A stretch of 64,000 nucleotides of DNA, taken from assembly GCF_003852405.1 (NCBI RefSeq), contig NZ_QAJM01000007.1, forward strand, positions 388,116 to 452,115. Direction: 5' to 3'. Under the pieces are notes generated by a model. That model was given only the letters and a program-made list of their open reading frames with translations. It searched no databases and was not told the origin of the DNA. Within the stretch, counting starts at the first letter, position 1; each line of letters starts with the position of its first letter. Positions 48,494 through 57,251 of this stretch are shown here, piece after piece. A program made the translations under genes and the position numbers. The stretch is from Pseudomonas sp. KBW05. Its GTDB lineage: Bacteria > Pseudomonadota > Gammaproteobacteria > Pseudomonadales > Pseudomonadaceae.

Positions 48494-49378
48494 TCAGATA
48501 CTCCTCAGCATGCGCCACAGCGCCACACAACCGATGATCTGCATGCTGAAGGCGCCGATCAGCAGCAACTGACCGCTGCCATCGGCCCACATGCCCACCA
48601 GGTAAGTCGGGTTGGTCAGCAGGAAGTAGCCAGCCACGCTGACTGGCAGCAGCGCCAGCACCACGGCGGTGACGCGGGTTTCGCCGGTCATGGCGCGCAG
48701 TTGGCGCGCACCCTGGTCGCGCTCGCGAATCATCTTGATGAGGTTTTCCAGCAAATCGCTGGCGTTGCCGCCGTAGCGATGGTTGACCTTCAAGCCGAGG
48801 GCAAACAGGCGCAGTTCGTCCTGTTCATACAGCTCGGCGAAATCGTGCGCCGCTTCCGGCAGGCTGACCCCCAGCAACACGTTGCGCTTGATGCGGCCCA
48901 TGGCGGTCTGCAACGGGTCTTCGCTGGCATCAATGGCGCCGAGCACCGCATCGGCCAGGGTGCGCCCGGACTTGAGGCTGCGCACGGCGTGGTCGAGCAA
49001 TTGCGGCAGTTGCTCGATCATGCGCCGCAACCGCCGTTGATAACGCAGCGAGATGTAGAAACGCAGCGCCAGCGGCGGCGTCAACAGCATCACCAGCAAC
49101 CCCAGCCATTCGAAGGCGAGCAAGCCCAGCACCGCGCCGAGCGCCCACAGAGTCAACCACAGGCCCAGGCGCTCGGTCGGCTTGCCCAGGCCTGCGCGCA
49201 TGAAGGTGCGTTCCAGGCTGGTCAGCACCGGGTTGTTCTCCGGGCTGTCGGGTTGCCCGTGGGCCAGGCGCTCCAGCACGCGGTCGGTCTGTGCCTGGCG
49301 CACACCACGGCGCATCAGGTGCAGGCCGAGCAACAGCATGGACAGGGACATGAGTGCGAGCAGGATCGGAGCAAACAT
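48494..49378 (-). CDS. tadB: TadB, inner-membrane platform protein
   Basis: A 294-residue T2SSF-family partner of TadC: N-terminal helix (ILLALMSLSMLLLGLHLM), two central helices near residue 75-110, the T2SSF domain with LLDHAVRSLKSGRTLADAVL near residue 130 and RYGGNASDLLENLIKMIRER near residue 205, and C-terminal helices. It lies 12 bases after tadA. Confidence 0.93.
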   Translation of the reverse strand: MFAPILLALMSLSMLLLGLHLMRRGVRQAQTDRVLERLAHGQPDSPENNPVLTSLERTFMRAGLGKPTERLGLWLTLWALGAVLGLLAFEWLGLLVMLLTPPLALRFYISLRYQRRLRRMIEQLPQLLDHAVRSLKSGRTLADAVLGAIDASEDPLQTAMGRIKRNVLLGVSLPEAAHDFAELYEQDELRLFALGLKVNHRYGGNASDLLENLIKMIRERDQGARQLRAMTGETRVTAVVLALLPVSVAGYFLLTNPTYLVGMWADGSGQLLLIGAFSMQIIGCVALWRMLRSI

Positions 49379-49390
49379 GGGCGGCGCCTC

Positions 49391-50665
49391 CTACTGCGGC
49401 AGGTGGCTTTCGCGGCGCAGTTTGTCGCCGGCGGGGTTGATGGCTTCGCGCAAAAAACCGTAGCCGGTGCGTTTGTCGAGGCGGAACAGGGTGTTGGTGA
49501 CATACACGTCATCGCGCACGCCCACCACTTCCACCACCTCGGTGACGCAGCGGCGGCCGTCGGGCATGCGTGATAGTTGGATGATTACGTCGAGCGCCGC
49601 GCAGATCATCTGGCGCAGGGTTTTTTCCGCGACGGTGCGCCCGGTCAGCCCCACCAGGGTTTCCAGCCGCAGCAGCGCATCCTGGGCGTTGTTGGCATGC
49701 ACGGTACTCATGGAGCCATCGTGACCGGTGTTCATCGCGGTGAGCACGTCGAGCACTTCCACGCCACGTATCTCGCCGAGGATGATGCGGTCAGGGCGCA
49801 TCCGCAGGGCATTGCGGATCAGGTCGCTGGCTTTCACTTCACCGTGCCCCTCGGCATTCGGCGGGCGGGTTTCCAGGCGCACCACGTGGGGGTGGCCCAG
49901 TTGCAATTCGGCCACGTCTTCGATGGTGACCAGGCGTTCGTGGGGGTTGATCAGTTGGCTGAGGATGTTCAGCAGCGTGGTTTTACCGGTGCCGGTACCG
50001 CCGCTGATCAGGATGTTGCAGCGTTTGCCCACGGCCTCCTGGAAGAACTCGAAGATCGGTTGGTCGATGGTCTGCATGGCCACCAGGTCGCTGCTCTTGA
50101 GCATGTCCTTGCGGAATTTGCGGATCGACAGGCACGGGCCGTCGAGGGCAATCGGCGGGATGATCGCGTTGACCCGGCTGCCATCGGGCAAGCGCGCATC
50201 GACCATCGGCGAGGATTCGTCCAGGCGCCGTCCCAAGGGCGCGAGGATGCGTTGCATGACGCGCTCCACATGGTGGTCATCGATAAAGCGCAGGTCACTT
50301 TGGTGCAGCAAGCCATCGCGTTCGACGAATACCCGATGCGGGCCGTTGACCAGGATTTCCGTCACGGAGGCATCGCGCAGCAGCACTTCCAGCGGGCCGA
50401 AACCGGTGAGTTCGTCGACGATCTCTTCGGCCAGGCGCTCCATCTCATAGCGGGAAATCGCCAGGTGCATACGGGTGATGTATTCGTTGACCTTGTCGAT
50501 CACAAACTGCGCGAGGGACTGGCGTGTGCCTTCCAGCAGGTTTTTCCCCGACTCTTCGATGGCGTCGATGATGTAGCGGTGCAGCACCAGCTTGAGGCCG
50601 TCGTGATCGGTATTGCCGACGGCAGCGCGCCCGCCGGGCACGCCGAACAGCTTTTCGCCGCTCAC
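49391..50665 (-). CDS. tadA: TadA, CpaF-family pilus assembly ATPase
   Basis: A 424-residue hexameric secretion ATPase that powers pilin assembly. Walker A is ILISGGTGTGKTTLLNI near residue 222, the Asp-box/Walker B region includes RMRPDRIILGEIRG near residue 290, and the His-box follows in TGHDGSMSTVHANN near residue 315. The GTG at 50665 is chosen because it overlaps the tadZ stop (GTGA) and gives MSGEKLFGVPGG. Fully intact. Confidence 0.95.
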   Translation of the reverse strand: MSGEKLFGVPGGRAAVGNTDHDGLKLVLHRYIIDAIEESGKNLLEGTRQSLAQFVIDKVNEYITRMHLAISRYEMERLAEEIVDELTGFGPLEVLLRDASVTEILVNGPHRVFVERDGLLHQSDLRFIDDHHVERVMQRILAPLGRRLDESSPMVDARLPDGSRVNAIIPPIALDGPCLSIRKFRKDMLKSSDLVAMQTIDQPIFEFFQEAVGKRCNILISGGTGTGKTTLLNILSQLINPHERLVTIEDVAELQLGHPHVVRLETRPPNAEGHGEVKASDLIRNALRMRPDRIILGEIRGVEVLDVLTAMNTGHDGSMSTVHANNAQDALLRLETLVGLTGRTVAEKTLRQMICAALDVIIQLSRMPDGRRCVTEVVEVVGVRDDVYVTNTLFRLDKRTGYGFLREAINPAGDKLRRESHLPQ

Positions 50666-51852
50666 TTGGTGCCCCACAGGCGGGTAAGCCAGTTGGCCGA
50701 GGGTTTCTCAAGGCCTTCGGAGCGTTTGGCCAGGCGCTCGCCAAGCACCCGCAAGCCTTGGGTCAAGGGTTCGCGCGGGGCCAGGGAAAACAGGCTTTGC
50801 CCTTGGTTTTTCGCGTTCAGGCGCAGCTCTGCGGCCAGGGGCAGCACGGCAATGACTTCCAGGCCAAAGGTTTTGCCCAGGGCTTCGGCCTCCGGCGCGG
50901 CGCCTTTGATGTAGCGGTCGATCAGCAACCGGCCGTGTTCCAGCTTCATGCCTTTTTCGCGCCAGCGATTGAGCACTGTCAGGTTGCGCCGGCAGTCCAG
51001 CACGCTTTGGTCGGTGCACCACAGCAGCTTGTCGCAATGGCTGACAAAGGTGCGCAGGGCCTCGCTGTCCGGTTGGCCGGTGAGGTTCACCACGATGTGC
51101 TGGAAGTGTTGGCGCAGGGCGCTGAGCAACATGTACAGCTCGGCGGCGCTGGTGTGTTCCAGGGGCTCGTCGCTGTCGGTGTAGGCGAGGATGCGCAGGC
51201 CCGCCTCGGTGGCGGTGAAGGCGCTGTTGATCAAGGTGGCGTCGAGGCGGCGCAGGTGGCGCAAGGCATCGCCAAAGTGAAACGAGCTTTCCAGGCCCAG
51301 CAGCGCCAGGCTGTCGCCCCGGGGCAGGCCGAGGTCGAGGACCAGGGTTTGCTGGCCGCTTTTCTGCACCACATGCGCCAGGTGCCCGGCCAACATGGCG
51401 CCGTCGGTGCCGCACTGGGTGCCATACAACACGGTAAGGCCGCCCAAATGGCTGGTATGGGCCACCGCCGGCAGGCGTTTGCTCAGGCGCCGCACCAGCC
51501 CCGCGACTTCGCTGGAGCGCGAGCCGTAGGCGACAAAATCCCGGGCGCCGGCGCGCATGGCGTTCAGCACCAGCTGATTATCCATGCCGTCGCCCAGGGC
51601 CACGATTGCCAGCATCGGCTTGGCCTCCAGGGCGCCTTCGATCAGGGCGCACTGGTTGGTGACGTTTTCACGGTCGAGGCCGATGAACACCAGGTTGGCG
51701 AAGGTCACGTCCACCAGCGCGAGCAGCTCGTCGAGGCTGCCGCTGCCGGCGCTGACCACTTGGCCCAGAGGCGCGAGGGCGCCCTGGAGCCACTCCAGGT
51801 CGGTGCTGTTGCGGGTGATTGCCAGGAAAGTCTGGCTCAGGCTTTCGCTCAT
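50662..51852 (-). CDS. tadZ: TadZ, pilus-localising ATPase-like protein
   Basis: A 396-residue protein with an N-terminal atypical receiver-like domain (about 1-130) and a ParA/MinD-like domain whose Walker A is degenerate (LYGTQCGTDGAM, no Lys), a usual trait of many TadZ proteins. TadZ places the Tad machine at the pole. ATG overlaps the rcpA stop (ATGA), and its own stop overlaps tadA. Confidence 0.88.
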   Translation of the reverse strand: MSESLSQTFLAITRNSTDLEWLQGALAPLGQVVSAGSGSLDELLALVDVTFANLVFIGLDRENVTNQCALIEGALEAKPMLAIVALGDGMDNQLVLNAMRAGARDFVAYGSRSSEVAGLVRRLSKRLPAVAHTSHLGGLTVLYGTQCGTDGAMLAGHLAHVVQKSGQQTLVLDLGLPRGDSLALLGLESSFHFGDALRHLRRLDATLINSAFTATEAGLRILAYTDSDEPLEHTSAAELYMLLSALRQHFQHIVVNLTGQPDSEALRTFVSHCDKLLWCTDQSVLDCRRNLTVLNRWREKGMKLEHGRLLIDRYIKGAAPEAEALGKTFGLEVIAVLPLAAELRLNAKNQGQSLFSLAPREPLTQGLRVLGERLAKRSEGLEKPSANWLTRLWGTK

Positions 51853-53066
51853 TGGGAGAGTCCTGTGCGTCGGTCGAAATTGCCGTTTTCGAGGAAGAAC
51901 AGGCGGTACCAGTTCGGGTCGTAGCTGCGCAGGTTTTCCCCCGGCAGGGACGGCAGTTGTGCGTTCGCGGCGAGAGGCTGGACCAAATGCGGGGTGACGA
52001 TCATCAGCAGCTCTTTTTCTTCACGGCTGATGTTGGAGTCACGGAAGAACGCACCGAGGATCGGGATGTCCCCCAGGCCTGGAAATTTGTCGATGGTGGA
52101 GCGGTTGTTGGTGCTGATCAGGCCGCTGATCACGAAGCTTTCGCCATCGGCCAGGGACACGCTGGTGTCGGTGCGGCGCACGGTCAGCGCGGGCACCCGG
52201 ATGCCCTGGATGGCGACGGCGTTGCTGTAGTCCAGCTCGCTGACTTCCGGCGCGACCTTGAGGGTGATGCGGTTGCGGTCGATCACCGTGGGGGTGAGGG
52301 TCAAGCGAATGCCGAACTCTTTGTACTCGATGGAGATGGTATCGCTACCGGCGCTGGGCACCGGGATCGGCACTTCGCCGCCGGCCAGGAAGGTCGCGCT
52401 CTGGCCGCTCAGGGCCACCAGGCTGGGACGCGCCAGGGTGTAGGCGAAGCCGCTGCTTTCGAGGGCGTTGATCATCGCCTTGACGCGGCCACCGCCAAAA
52501 CCGACGTTGAAGTTGTCTGTGCTCACCGGCAGTTTGAACACGCCCTCTGAGGGGGACAGGATGTTCGGGCTACTCAGGAAGAAGTTGGTGCCGACCCCGA
52601 GAAACTTGGTGCTCGCCTCCTTGAGCTTGGTGCGGCTGACTTCGACAAAACGGATATCGGTCTGCACCTGGCTGGGCAGCGACGGGTCTTCCGAAGGCGA
52701 CAGCGACAGGCTGGTCAGCGCCGACGTGGCCTTGCCCTTGACGAACACCATGGTCTGGCGCGGGCTGGGCGAGCAGGCGGTCCAGATCATCAGGCTGGTG
52801 GCGCCGGACGAGACGCCGGTAAGCAGGAAGGCCTGGTTGCCGTTGACGTGCACATCGGCGATTTTCGGGTCGCCGACCGCCAGCCGGGTAATGGCGACCG
52901 GGGACTGGATGGCCTGTTGCAGGCCTTCGCCGACCTCAAGGGTCGCGGGCAACTGCCCCAGGCTGGCGCAATTGCCCGGTGCCGCCTGTGCCGCGCCGGC
53001 GGGCAGGGCGAGGGTGACCAGGGTGCAGAACACTCGCGAAAACTTCGGCATGGAACGACTGCTCAT
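51849..53066 (-). CDS. rcpA: RcpA, outer-membrane secretin of the Tad pilus
   Basis: A 405-residue secretin. A signal peptide (MPKFSRVFCTLVTLALPAGAAQA) is followed by a BON/pilus N-terminal domain (LEVGEGLQQAIQSPVAITRLAVGDPKIADVHVNG, here only in part) and a type II/III secretin domain with VPIPVPSAGSDTISIEYKEFG near residue 245 and SFVISGLISTNNRSTIDKFPG near residue 310. It forms the pore through which the pilus passes. It starts 20 bases after rcpC and overlaps tadZ by four bases. Confidence 0.92.
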   Translation of the reverse strand: MSSRSMPKFSRVFCTLVTLALPAGAAQAAPGNCASLGQLPATLEVGEGLQQAIQSPVAITRLAVGDPKIADVHVNGNQAFLLTGVSSGATSLMIWTACSPSPRQTMVFVKGKATSALTSLSLSPSEDPSLPSQVQTDIRFVEVSRTKLKEASTKFLGVGTNFFLSSPNILSPSEGVFKLPVSTDNFNVGFGGGRVKAMINALESSGFAYTLARPSLVALSGQSATFLAGGEVPIPVPSAGSDTISIEYKEFGIRLTLTPTVIDRNRITLKVAPEVSELDYSNAVAIQGIRVPALTVRRTDTSVSLADGESFVISGLISTNNRSTIDKFPGLGDIPILGAFFRDSNISREEKELLMIVTPHLVQPLAANAQLPSLPGENLRSYDPNWYRLFFLENGNFDRRTGLSQ

Positions 53067-53086
53067 TCAAGGCATCCTTAGCGCTA

Positions 53087-54031
53087 TCAGGGCGTTTGTT
53101 GAGTGACCTGGTTACCGCGTATCACCTCGACACCCGAACGACGCGGGGCGGCATTTTTGGTGGCTGTCGGGTTGAAGTTGCTGATGGGTGGCGCGGTTTG
53201 CGCCAGTTGGTTGAACTGGTAGAGGTCGCGCTTGGCGTTGTCGAGGTTCTGCGCCGAGTCGCTGTCGCCAGCCCAGTAGCGGCTCAGGCGCTGTTCGTCG
53301 GCGCTGCGCAGGGCAAGGCGCAGGCTGCCGGCTTGCACGGCGAGGACCAGGCGGCTCATCAATTGTTCGGGCACTGCCAGCAACACCGTGCGCGCACTGG
53401 CACGGCCTTGTTGTTGCCGGGCTCTGTCTTCGGCGGTGACGGCCACCGGTGAGCCGGGCGTGCCATCGTTGGTCAGCCCCAGTTGTTCGCCCACGCCCAG
53501 CAGGCGCAGGGCCGGGATAACGGTTTGGGCCGAGGGTTGCGGGTTGCCGTTTTCCGAGCGCAGGTACAGCATCACATCTACATAGTCGCCGGGGTTCAAT
53601 TGGCCGCCGGCGCCGGTCACTTCATCCACCGCGACCGCCAGTGCGCGCTCGTCGGCGCGGATCATGCGCGACAGGTTGCCGCCGGCGTTGAAGCTTTCTT
53701 CGGTCAGCCAGGTGCCGGCTTGCAGGGCGCGCCATGGTGTGCGCCCGACTGCCTGCTCCAGTGAGGTGAGGCTGCCGGCGGGGACGGTCTTGAGTTTTTC
53801 CACCGTCAGGTCGGCAGCGGTCAGGGCGACAAAGGGCGGCACGTCATGGGCCAGCACGACCACGGGTTGGCGAGTCGGGTCTTCGATGGCAGCGACAGGG
53901 CCGTTATTAATGACAGGTGGTGCGACGGCGACAACCGGTTCCGGACGGCTGAGAACGAGGCCCCAGTACCCGGCAATCAACGCCCCCAGCAACAGTACCC
54001 CGGCCAGAATCATGCTGATACGACTGCTCAT
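53087..54031 (-). CDS. rcpC: RcpC, CpaB-family Tad assembly protein
   Basis: A 314-residue protein with an N-terminal membrane helix (ISMILAGVLLLGALIAGYWG), a SAF domain (VVVLAHDVPPFVALTAADLT near residue 60) and a CpaB/RcpC domain with LNPGDYVDVMLYLRSENG near residue 155. It probably links the secretin to peptidoglycan or the platform. First gene of the eight-gene minus-strand operon, divergent from flp. Confidence 0.92.
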   Translation of the reverse strand: MSSRISMILAGVLLLGALIAGYWGLVLSRPEPVVAVAPPVINNGPVAAIEDPTRQPVVVLAHDVPPFVALTAADLTVEKLKTVPAGSLTSLEQAVGRTPWRALQAGTWLTEESFNAGGNLSRMIRADERALAVAVDEVTGAGGQLNPGDYVDVMLYLRSENGNPQPSAQTVIPALRLLGVGEQLGLTNDGTPGSPVAVTAEDRARQQQGRASARTVLLAVPEQLMSRLVLAVQAGSLRLALRSADEQRLSRYWAGDSDSAQNLDNAKRDLYQFNQLAQTAPPISNFNPTATKNAAPRRSGVEVIRGNQVTQQTP

Positions 54032-54346
54032 GAAGGCTCTCCCTTTCCTACTGCCAGACCTTTCAACGGGTCCATCCAGCGACTACGCAATCAGTTCGTT
54101 CTGGGTATTCAACTATTTCGCTATTTGAAGGTAGTTGAGCTAGGACAAAATGCCATTACTGCATGGAAATATTGTGTATCGCGGCGCAAACATTGGCGCT
54201 CTGGCGCCAAGGTTCTGACTAATACTTTGTGATTAGTCGGTTATTACACTTGTGGGGAGTGAATTTGCCGACAATGCTCTAGTGGCATAGCGAGATCATG
54301 TTGCAAGCCCGCTACATCCGCGCTCTCAGCGCAAAGGAGAAGTCAT
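54032..54346. promoter_or_regulatory. flp/rcpC divergent regulatory region with two adjacent palindromes
   Basis: This 315-base region holds no gene. It is A+T-richer than its surroundings and contains two perfect inverted repeats side by side: TTGGCGC-TCTG-GCGCCAA (54193-54210) and GACTAAT-N8-ATTAGTC (54217-54238). The second has the size expected for a LuxR-type regulator site and lies 109 bases before the flp ATG. PprB is the obvious candidate binder, by inference. Confidence 0.5.
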
Positions 54347-54538
54347 ATGTTCCTTGATGCCATTCGTAAAGTGTTTATCAAAATCCAGATTCTGTCTTAC
54401 GGAAGAGAGGGGGCCTCCGGTATTGAATATGCGATTGTCGCGGCCATGTGTGCGGCGGTGATCGGGGCGTTCATGTCGCCGATCAGCACTAAGGTAAAGT
54501 CCATCTTCACCTCGATTCAAACCGGTATCGGCACTTGA
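54347..54538 (+). CDS. flp: Flp type IVb major prepilin, copy 1
   Basis: A 63-residue prepilin. The leader ends in GREG, followed by ASGIEYAIVAAMCAAVIGAF. The Glu-Tyr pair after the cleavage Gly is the Flp signature, and FppA is expected to cut after this Gly, leaving a mature pilin of about 42 residues. AAAGGAG is eight bases before the ATG. A second pilin follows 42 bases downstream. Confidence 0.95.
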   Translation: MFLDAIRKVFIKIQILSYGREGASGIEYAIVAAMCAAVIGAFMSPISTKVKSIFTSIQTGIGT

Positions 54539-54580
54539 TGGCTGAACGAAGCGCTTTCTCCTCTTTTGACGGAGCTCTAC

Positions 54581-54778
54581 ATGCAAATCGAAGAAAGCGT
54601 TCGTTTTATCTACGTGAAAGTGCTGGTCATGGTGAGCGCCAGGGACGGCGCCTCCGGCATTGAATACGCCATTGTGGCGGCCATGTGCGCGGCGGTGATC
54701 GGGATCTTCATGACTCCGATAAGTGACCGTGTGAAGGTGCTGTTCAACCTGATCGAAGCGAGCATTGCATCGACTTGA
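54581..54778 (+). CDS. Flp type IVb prepilin, copy 2
   Basis: A 65-residue prepilin with the same core as copy 1 (GASGIEYAIVAAMCAAVIG) but a different leader and C-terminus (ISDRVKVLFNLIEASIAST). GGAG lies six bases before the ATG at 54581; a TTG five codons earlier has no such signal. It may be a second structural or a minor pilin. The DNA of the shared core differs at many third positions, so the duplication is not recent. Confidence 0.93.
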   Translation: MQIEESVRFIYVKVLVMVSARDGASGIEYAIVAAMCAAVIGIFMTPISDRVKVLFNLIEASIAST

Positions 54779-54833
54779 TCAATCCCGCGACACGACTAAC
54801 CTGAGTAGATTCTTAGTGTCAGGATCTTTCGCC

Positions 54834-55241
54834 ATGAGTCCCTCTGCGCCTGCTTCGCGGCAACAACTTCTCCTGGTGGACGACGAAGAGGACGCCCTGA
54901 TCGAACTTGCCGAATCCCTCTCCAATGAGGGATTTGTGTGTTTTACGGCCACCTCTGTGACCGACGCGTTGCAGGAATTGACCCTCAACCCGGACATCGC
55001 GCTGATCATCACCGACCTGCGCATGCCCGAGGAAAGCGGCATCTCCCTGATCAAGCGCCTGCGCGAACACACCTCTCGCCAGCACTTGCCGGTGATCGTG
55101 ATGTCGGGCCACGCCGAGATGGATGACGTCAGTGACATGCTGCGGTTGCAGGTGTTGGATCTGTTTCGCAAGCCGATCTATTTGGTGCGGTTGATCGATA
55201 CTCTCAACAGTTTGTTTCCCCTGCAGAAGCGTCATCTCTAG
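54834..55241 (+). CDS. Stand-alone receiver-domain protein next to flp
   Basis: A 135-residue single receiver domain (LLLVDDEEDALIELAES near residue 11, acceptor Asp in IITDLRMPEESG near residue 60, Lys in LFRKPIYL near residue 115) with no output domain. It is downstream of the two pilin genes on the same strand, so it may be co-expressed with them. It could compete for phosphate from PprA or act by protein contact. No equivalent is part of the P. aeruginosa locus as I remember it. ATG at 54834 starts MSPSAPASRQQ. Confidence 0.85.
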   Translation: MSPSAPASRQQLLLVDDEEDALIELAESLSNEGFVCFTATSVTDALQELTLNPDIALIITDLRMPEESGISLIKRLREHTSRQHLPVIVMSGHAEMDDVSDMLRLQVLDLFRKPIYLVRLIDTLNSLFPLQKRHL

Positions 55242-55248
55242 GCTCAAT

Positions 55249-55351
55249 GTGGGAGGGGCTTGTGTGGGAGCGGGCTTGCTCGCGAAAGCGGTGGGTCAGC
55301 CAATTCATCAGGTGACTGATACGCCGCATTCGCGAGCAAGCCCGCTCCCAC
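55249..55351. repeat. REP doublet at the right border of the Tad locus
   Basis: Symmetrical pair, with the extra left half-site in the variant form GTGGGAGGGGCTTGT. It lies eight bases past the receiver gene and 41 bases from the stop of the tpsB-like gene. Confidence 0.93.
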
Positions 55352-55391
55352 ATAAGCTAATTCCCACACATGCCTACACACATCGGCCTGG

Positions 55392-57077
55392 TCAGAGCTG
55401 GTAACTGAAACTCAGCGTATACCGCGGCCGCCGGTCAAAGCTGTCCAGCGCGACGTCCGACAGCGGCTTGGCCGCCTCTAGCGCAATGTTGTAGTACTGG
55501 CTGTCGCCAAAGCGCAGGCCCACGGCGGCGGACGACAGGTCGTTGCCCCTGATCGGCAGTACGTTGAACCAGGTCTTGGCGCGGTCGAACACCACGTACG
55601 GTTGCAGGATGCGCACCCAGTCGCCGGCACGGTTGTAGCTGTAGTTGATCTCGTACGCCAAGCCCCAGCCCTTGTCGCCCGAGCCCTGGTCATCGGGGTA
55701 GCCACGGGCGAAATTCTGCCCACCGAAGGTGGCGCGTTCGCTGTCGGGCAGGGTGTCATCACTCCAGTAGAACGCCGCGGAAAGCACGCCCTGGAAGTTG
55801 CTGCCGAACAGCTTGTTGCTTTGCACGCCGGACAGGCGCAGGCGGAAGAAATCCAGGTCGGGTTTTACCCCGTCGAAGTCGCTGTGGGTCTTGGCGCCCA
55901 TGCCATTGATGCCTTGGTACAGGCCGGCGCTGAGAATGCGCAGTTGGTCGGTGTCGGCCTTGCGCCAGTCGCCTTCGAAGGCCAAGGCACGCAGGTTGGT
56001 TTCCAGGTCGAAGCGGTTGGGGAAACCCACCAGTTGATAACGGGTTTTCTGATCGACGCCATAAATGCGCGTGCCGAGGCTCAGGGATTCGGTCGGCGAG
56101 GCAATCACGGGGTGGCTCACACCAATGGAGAAGCGGTCGATGGCCTGGTGCGGCTTGAGCTGGAAACCGCCGTCCAGTTGCACGTTGGTGCCAGGGTCCG
56201 CGCGGTAGCGTTCCCCCGACAGTGCAAGCTGGGTGCCCTCGGCGTTGACGAACTGGCTGTAGGCGGCGCGGTAGTAGTGTTCCTTGTCGTTGCCCGGCGG
56301 CGCCAGGGCGCTGACGGTCAACTGTTCACCCATCGACGTCTGCGAGTTGCTGGTGGCACTGACCAACGCTTGCAGGCCGCCACGGCTGGCCTGGTTGAGG
56401 CTCATGCTGGTGGTGAAGGGCTTGCGGCTGGCGGTGATCTGCATGTGGGTGCCGCCATCGGTGGTGCGCGGCGGCGGCACTTGCGCTTGCAAGGTCACGC
56501 CGGGAATCGCGCCCATCAGCGTGGTGTAGCGCTCGAAAGTCTTGCGGGTGAGTGGGCGTTCGGCCTTGAGTTTGTCGGCGAGCTTTTCCACGTAGGCCGA
56601 CACCGAACCGATATCGCCTTGCATCTGGTAATCGCGCACATAGCCTTCCACCAGCACCACGTGGACCAGGCCACCCTCGAAACTTTGTTCCGGCAGGAAG
56701 GCATAGGACAGCAGGTAGCCGTCCGCCTGGTAGCGCTTTGTGATGCTGCGGGTGGCCTCGATCAGCTGGGCGATATTGGTTTCATGGCCAATCAGCGGTT
56801 CGAAGGCCAGCGCCAGTTCCTTGAGCGGGTAGACCGTACCGCCGTCGATCTGCAGTTTGCTGATGGTCACCTTGGTGTCCATCAGCAGCGGCTGGGCTTC
56901 GCTGGCCGCAGGCGTTGGCAGCTGGGTTTGCGGGGTGTTTGGCCGGTAGGCGTCGGCGGGCAGGTTGGGCACGGGCAGGTTGCGGATGGTGTCGTTGCTA
57001 TTGAGGAAACTGGGTAGGGTTTCGGCGTGGGCGTAAGCACTGAGGGTAAGCAACAACAGCGGCGTCAAAGCGCGCAT
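55392..57077 (-). CDS. ShlB/FhaC/HecB-type outer-membrane translocator (TpsB family)
   Basis: A 561-residue outer-membrane protein. A signal peptide (MRALTPLLLLTLSAYAHA) is followed by a POTRA_2-type periplasmic domain (VTISKLQIDGGTVYPLKELA near residue 68, then ITKRYQADGYLLSYAFLPEQ near 115) and a 16-strand-type ShlB barrel. The barrel contains the family loop motif as ARGYPDDQG near residue 465 (usually VRGY). The C-terminus ends RPRYTLSFSYQL, typical of a last barrel strand. Such proteins export one large TpsA partner, but no TpsA gene is adjacent. The upstream same-strand gene encodes a glycine-rich lipoprotein. GGAG is seven bases before the ATG at 57077. Confidence 0.88.
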   Translation of the reverse strand: MRALTPLLLLTLSAYAHAETLPSFLNSNDTIRNLPVPNLPADAYRPNTPQTQLPTPAASEAQPLLMDTKVTISKLQIDGGTVYPLKELALAFEPLIGHETNIAQLIEATRSITKRYQADGYLLSYAFLPEQSFEGGLVHVVLVEGYVRDYQMQGDIGSVSAYVEKLADKLKAERPLTRKTFERYTTLMGAIPGVTLQAQVPPPRTTDGGTHMQITASRKPFTTSMSLNQASRGGLQALVSATSNSQTSMGEQLTVSALAPPGNDKEHYYRAAYSQFVNAEGTQLALSGERYRADPGTNVQLDGGFQLKPHQAIDRFSIGVSHPVIASPTESLSLGTRIYGVDQKTRYQLVGFPNRFDLETNLRALAFEGDWRKADTDQLRILSAGLYQGINGMGAKTHSDFDGVKPDLDFFRLRLSGVQSNKLFGSNFQGVLSAAFYWSDDTLPDSERATFGGQNFARGYPDDQGSGDKGWGLAYEINYSYNRAGDWVRILQPYVVFDRAKTWFNVLPIRGNDLSSAAVGLRFGDSQYYNIALEAAKPLSDVALDSFDRRPRYTLSFSYQL

Positions 57078-57164
57078 AGGACACTCCATGGTCAAAACTG
57101 CAGCAGCGTTTCGCAGATTCCCGCCGGGCTCTGGGGCGCGGTTCGGGTGCCTTTCATTGGCGCA

Positions 57165-57199
57165 TAAAAAAGACGAGAGACTTATTGGGTCTCTCGTCT
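57165..57199 (-). terminator. Strong rho-independent terminator between the glycine-rich gene and tpsB
   Basis: On the minus strand AGACGAGAGAC pairs perfectly with GTCTCTCGTCT (11 bp, seven-base loop) and six T residues follow. It ends the transcript of the glycine-rich lipoprotein gene 53 bases after its stop and about 90 bases before the tpsB ATG. Confidence 0.88.
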
Positions 57200-57251
57200 C
57201 AACCAAGCGTAGGCGCTGTAGGGGAGGCCGTCTAATCGGCCAGGTGCAATT

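Noticed and set aside
50662-51852. TadZ as a broken ATPase because its Walker A lacks Lys
   Set aside because: Degenerate Walker A motifs are common in TadZ proteins, so this is not evidence of decay.
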